Assembly: GCA_963825575.1 (NCBI GenBank)
Contig: CAWGUB010000017.1
Location: 62,001 to 126,000, forward strand
Direction: 5' to 3'
Origin: JAFDBW01 sp963825575
GTDB taxonomy: Bacteria; Desulfobacterota; Desulfuromonadia; Desulfuromonadales; BM103
Length of the DNA: 64,000 nucleotides
Part shown: positions 61,811 through 64,000 of the stretch, piece by piece
Numbering within the stretch: position 1 is the stretch's first letter
Layout: every line of letters begins with the position of its first letter
The notes under the pieces: model-generated
Databases searched by the model: none
What the model saw: only the letters and a program-made list of their open reading frames with translations
What the model was told of the DNA's origin: nothing
Program-made: the position numbers and the translations under genes

Positions 61811-62707
61811 ATGAAAGTATTTGTGACTGGTGGCACCGGGTTTGTTGGTCGAGAGATATTGAAGCAACTGTTGCAGGCAGGGCATGCAGCGCGGGCCTTG
61901 GTGCGGGAAGGTTCTGAGAGCAAGCTCCCGGAACTAGACAAGGTCGAAACGCACACCGGCGATATCACTGATGTGGCGAGCCTGGTTGGCGCCCTGGATG
62001 GTTGCGATGCGGTGATTCACCTGGTCGGAATTATCCGTGAATTCCCCGGACGCGGTATTACGTTCAAAAAAATGCACGTCACCGCGACGGAAAATATTCT
62101 TGGGGCCTGTGACGAACAGGGGGTACGGCGTTTTCTGCACATGAGTTCGAACGGCACCCGCGAGCGGGGCAACACGGCCTATCACCGCACCAAGTGGCAA
62201 GCCGAGGAGCTGGTCCGGGCCAGTGGCTTGGACTGGACAATCTTTCGCCCCTCGTTGATCTTTGGCCGTGGCAGTGAATTCGTCAAGATGCTCACCGAAC
62301 TGATTCGACGGGTTCCGGTCGTGCCAGTGATCGGTGACGGTCAGTACCGCATGCAGCCGGTGTCGGTTGCCCAGGTGGCCGAGAGCTTCGTCAGGGCTCT
62401 GGCGATGCCGGAATCGGTCGGCGCGATCTATCATCAGGGCGGCAGTGAGAGTTATACGTACGATGCAATTCTTGATTTGACTGCCCGGGCCATGGGCAGG
62501 AAGCAGGCGACCAAGGTGCACCAGCCGCTCTTCATGATCAAGCCGATGATCAAGCTGCTGCAGGGCTTTGAGCAGTTCCCGATTACCGAAGACCAGCTGA
62601 AGATGCTGGTCGAGGGGAATGTCTGTGATCCGGATGAGTGGGCGCAGACGTTTGAGCTGGTGCCGATCAGTTATGCCGAGGGGATAGGGGAGTGTGTACA
62701 GGGTTGA
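61811..62707 (+). CDS. NDUFA9-like NAD(P)-binding epimerase/reductase
   Basis: A 298-residue atypical short-chain dehydrogenase. The N-terminal Rossmann loop is VTGGTGFVGREILKQLLQAG. Later parts are VIHLVGIIREFPGRGITF, RFLHMSSNGTRERGNTAYHR and FRPSLIFGRGSEF. The Tyr-x(3)-Lys pair is YHRTK. It matches the complex I NDUFA9 subgroup, often annotated in bacteria as such, though no complex I genes are here. Role unknown. Confidence 0.85.
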   Translation: MKVFVTGGTGFVGREILKQLLQAGHAARALVREGSESKLPELDKVETHTGDITDVASLVGALDGCDAVIHLVGIIREFPGRGITFKKMHVTATENILGACDEQGVRRFLHMSSNGTRERGNTAYHRTKWQAEELVRASGLDWTIFRPSLIFGRGSEFVKMLTELIRRVPVVPVIGDGQYRMQPVSVAQVAESFVRALAMPESVGAIYHQGGSESYTYDAILDLTARAMGRKQATKVHQPLFMIKPMIKLLQGFEQFPITEDQLKMLVEGNVCDPDEWAQTFELVPISYAEGIGECVQG

Positions 62708-63303
62708 ATTACGGGGCCACCATACTTAATCGTATTGTGTCCCCCACGGGTTTAGATACTTAACCCTTAAAATTAAAAGCAAAACCGGCGGGTCGCGTCC
62801 CGCCGGAGGCTATAAGCTTCCGAACGCGGCGCGAAGTGCGAAAAAACCATATCTTAAAGTCGGCAGTTCGCGTACTGCCAGACGCCTTACTTTTGTCCAT
62901 GCGGCGACAAAAGTAAGCAAAAACGCCTCTCTCCTTGCGGAGGGCATCTCCTTTGCCGGATTTCTGAGACATTCAATAACGACGGAGTTTAATAAGCCGG
63001 CCCGTTACTGGGGGCCTTCCTTGCAGTGTGATTTAAAGGGGAAAAGCCTGAAAGCATGGCTGCCGTTGCAGTCCTCCACAAAAGGAGAGGCTCACAAGAG
63101 CCTCGAGTCCTGCGGGGGAAGTGTAGGCTCTTGATCGATAAGAACAATCTGTATTGAGGTTGCCGCCTTGACGTACCAGACATGCCCAGCGCAGCGCAGT
63201 CGGGGGGCGCAACCCCCGGGGTTTGCTTTGTTTAGAAGTGATAAGTTGTTAAGTGAGGCTGAGGCGCAAAAGAGAAAGGGCGCTTTTCTTCCACAAACCC
63301 TTT
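62708..63303. other. Repeat-rich non-coding spacer
   Basis: A 596-base region with repeat copy B (62783-62916) and a GAGGCTC/GAGCCTC hairpin at 63087-63104. Short minus-strand frames at 62760-62972 and 62989-63183 resemble repeat-derived spurious proteins and are not called as genes. Confidence 0.55.
62783..62916. repeat. Dispersed intergenic repeat, copy B (inverted)
   Basis: In reverse orientation to copy A, it has an 11-bp hairpin TTACTTTTGTC/GACAAAAGTAA (62887-62897, 62906-62916), the complement of GGCGTCTGGC at 62877-62886, and the complement of the 18-base block at 62783-62800. A further hairpin CCGGCGGG/CCCGCCGG spans 62785-62806. Confidence 0.65.
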
Positions 63304-63939
63304 TTAAGTTTCCGCAGCAACCCGCAACCCCAGCGCAATCATCACCGTCCCGGTAACCCCATCAAAAACCTGGCTGACCCGTGGTCGTTGCAGCCAGCCT
63401 TTGGCTTGCTTGACCATCAGCGCCAGCAGGCACTGCCAGATCATGGCGATGATAAAATGCAGCCCGGCGAGAAACAGCGACTGGGCCAGGGCTGAATGAG
63501 CCGGGTTGATGAACTGCGGCAGAAAAGCCATGTAAAAGACTGCCGTCTTGGGGTTGAGGACATTCGAGAGGAACCCTTCCCGGAGTGATCGCCCCAATAT
63601 GAAAGAATTCCCCTCGAAGGTTTCACCGTTTGCAACGGCGAACGTCTCCTTTTTGATGACCTTGCGCCAGCTGCAGTATCCCAGCCAGACCAGGTATCCG
63701 GCACCAGCCAGCTTCAAGGCACTGTAGGCCCATGCCGCCTGCAGCAGGATAACCGATATGCCCACGGCGGAAATCGTTGCATGAATGAAAAGGCCCGAAC
63801 AGATACCGAGGCTGCTTACAGCACCATCGCGCCAGCCGCCACGGGCGGTGTTGCGGATCACCAGCATGGTGTCGACGCCTGGAGTTATGGTCAGCAGTGT
63901 GATGGCGATCAGATAGGTTGTGAATGAGGTGATGTCCAT
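63304..63939 (-). CDS. LysE/RhtB-family amino acid exporter
   Basis: A 211-residue membrane protein with about six helices. The N-terminal LLTITPGVDTMLVIRNTARG and SSLGICSGLFIHATISAVG, then FLSNVLNPKTAVFYMAFLPQFI, are family hallmarks. It exports amino acids or homoserine derivatives; the substrate is not identifiable. It lies alone beside the repeat-rich spacer. Confidence 0.92.
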   Translation of the reverse strand: MDITSFTTYLIAITLLTITPGVDTMLVIRNTARGGWRDGAVSSLGICSGLFIHATISAVGISVILLQAAWAYSALKLAGAGYLVWLGYCSWRKVIKKETFAVANGETFEGNSFILGRSLREGFLSNVLNPKTAVFYMAFLPQFINPAHSALAQSLFLAGLHFIIAMIWQCLLALMVKQAKGWLQRPRVSQVFDGVTGTVMIALGLRVAAET

Positions 63940-64000
63940 GTCGGGGCACTAATCCAGTCAAAAGTAAAATGTGAAAAGAATAAGGCCTGCTTGAGACTAA

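Noticed and set aside
62760..63183. Two short minus-strand frames (62760-62972 and 62989-63183)
   Set aside because: They run through the hairpins of repeat copy B and produce the same kind of Ser/Thr/Arg-rich peptide as repeat copy A; repeat-derived.
1..64000. tRNA, rRNA, CRISPR arrays, insertion sequences, GEMM or TPP riboswitches
   Set aside because: No cloverleaf-like TTC-loop signature, spaced direct repeats, transposase gene or recognisable riboswitch core was seen by eye; a covariance-model scan would settle this.

Overview
The window looks like chromosome from a Desulfuromonadales/Geobacterales-type anaerobe (Desulfuromonadota). The reasons are a small triheme c7-type cytochrome, a membrane-bound uptake [NiFe]-hydrogenase, a chemotaxis operon built on CheC/CheD, HDOD and DUF4301 proteins, a UGA-encoded selenoprotein, and gluconeogenic PEP carboxykinases beside dicarboxylate and amino-acid transporters. 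This placement is an inference from gene content; no rRNA or tRNA gene was seen.

Layout. 1-5.4 kb: triheme cytochrome, a GTDC1-like queuosine-tRNA mannosyltransferase homologue, a selenocysteine-containing ArsC-fold protein with a candidate SECIS hairpin, glycogen debranching enzyme and a hotdog thioesterase. 5.4-10.4 kb (minus strand): a DctPQM TRAP transporter followed by a universal stress protein and a DUF4301 protein, with a strong terminator between dctP and dctQ. 10.6-16.8 kb: a TolC/MFP/RND efflux operon behind a palindromic upstream region, then a DUF2892 protein. 17-20 kb: a frameshifted HAD dehalogenase, a dispersed repeat and an MCP. 20-26.2 kb: TatD, TcdA, TSUP, a GspE-family ATPase overlapping an HDOD gene, and a CBS protein overlapping a winged-helix/zinc-ribbon protein. 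26.2-34.6 kb: DUF815 ATPase, malonyl-CoA decarboxylase, DUF445, Hsp33, and a rimO-apbE-NusGII-Gx overlapping cluster. 34.7-44.6 kb: a PLP desulfhydrase/deaminase, LolA, then the chemotaxis operon thiL-cheR-mcp-cheW-cheY-cheA-cheC-cheD (no cheB) and an NRDE protein. 44.8-50.5 kb: aapJQMP amino-acid ABC transporter with a near-consensus sigma70 promoter and a terminator after aapJ, an ArgP/LysR-type regulator and a frameshifted DUF1127 gene. 50.5-55.1 kb: a one-domain asparaginase and divergent ATP- and GTP-type PEP carboxykinases. 55.2-59.6 kb: hyaA-hyaB-hyaC-hyaD and a c-type cytochrome. 59.9-64 kb: archease-rtcB, an NDUFA9-like reductase, a repeat-rich spacer and a LysE exporter.

How it fits together. 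The cell appears to take up dicarboxylates and amino acids, run gluconeogenesis from oxaloacetate through two nucleotide-specific PEPCKs, oxidise H2 at the membrane into cytochromes, and move by a chemotaxis system whose adaptation uses CheR with CheC/CheD. Several genes act on RNA or the ribosome (QTMAN-like, TcdA, RimO, RtcB/archease).

The two most notable sequence-level observations are the in-frame UGA at codon 12 of the ArsC-like gene followed by a SECIS-like hairpin, and the hydrogenase small subunit in which an aspartate (D72) replaces one of the four proximal-cluster cysteines.
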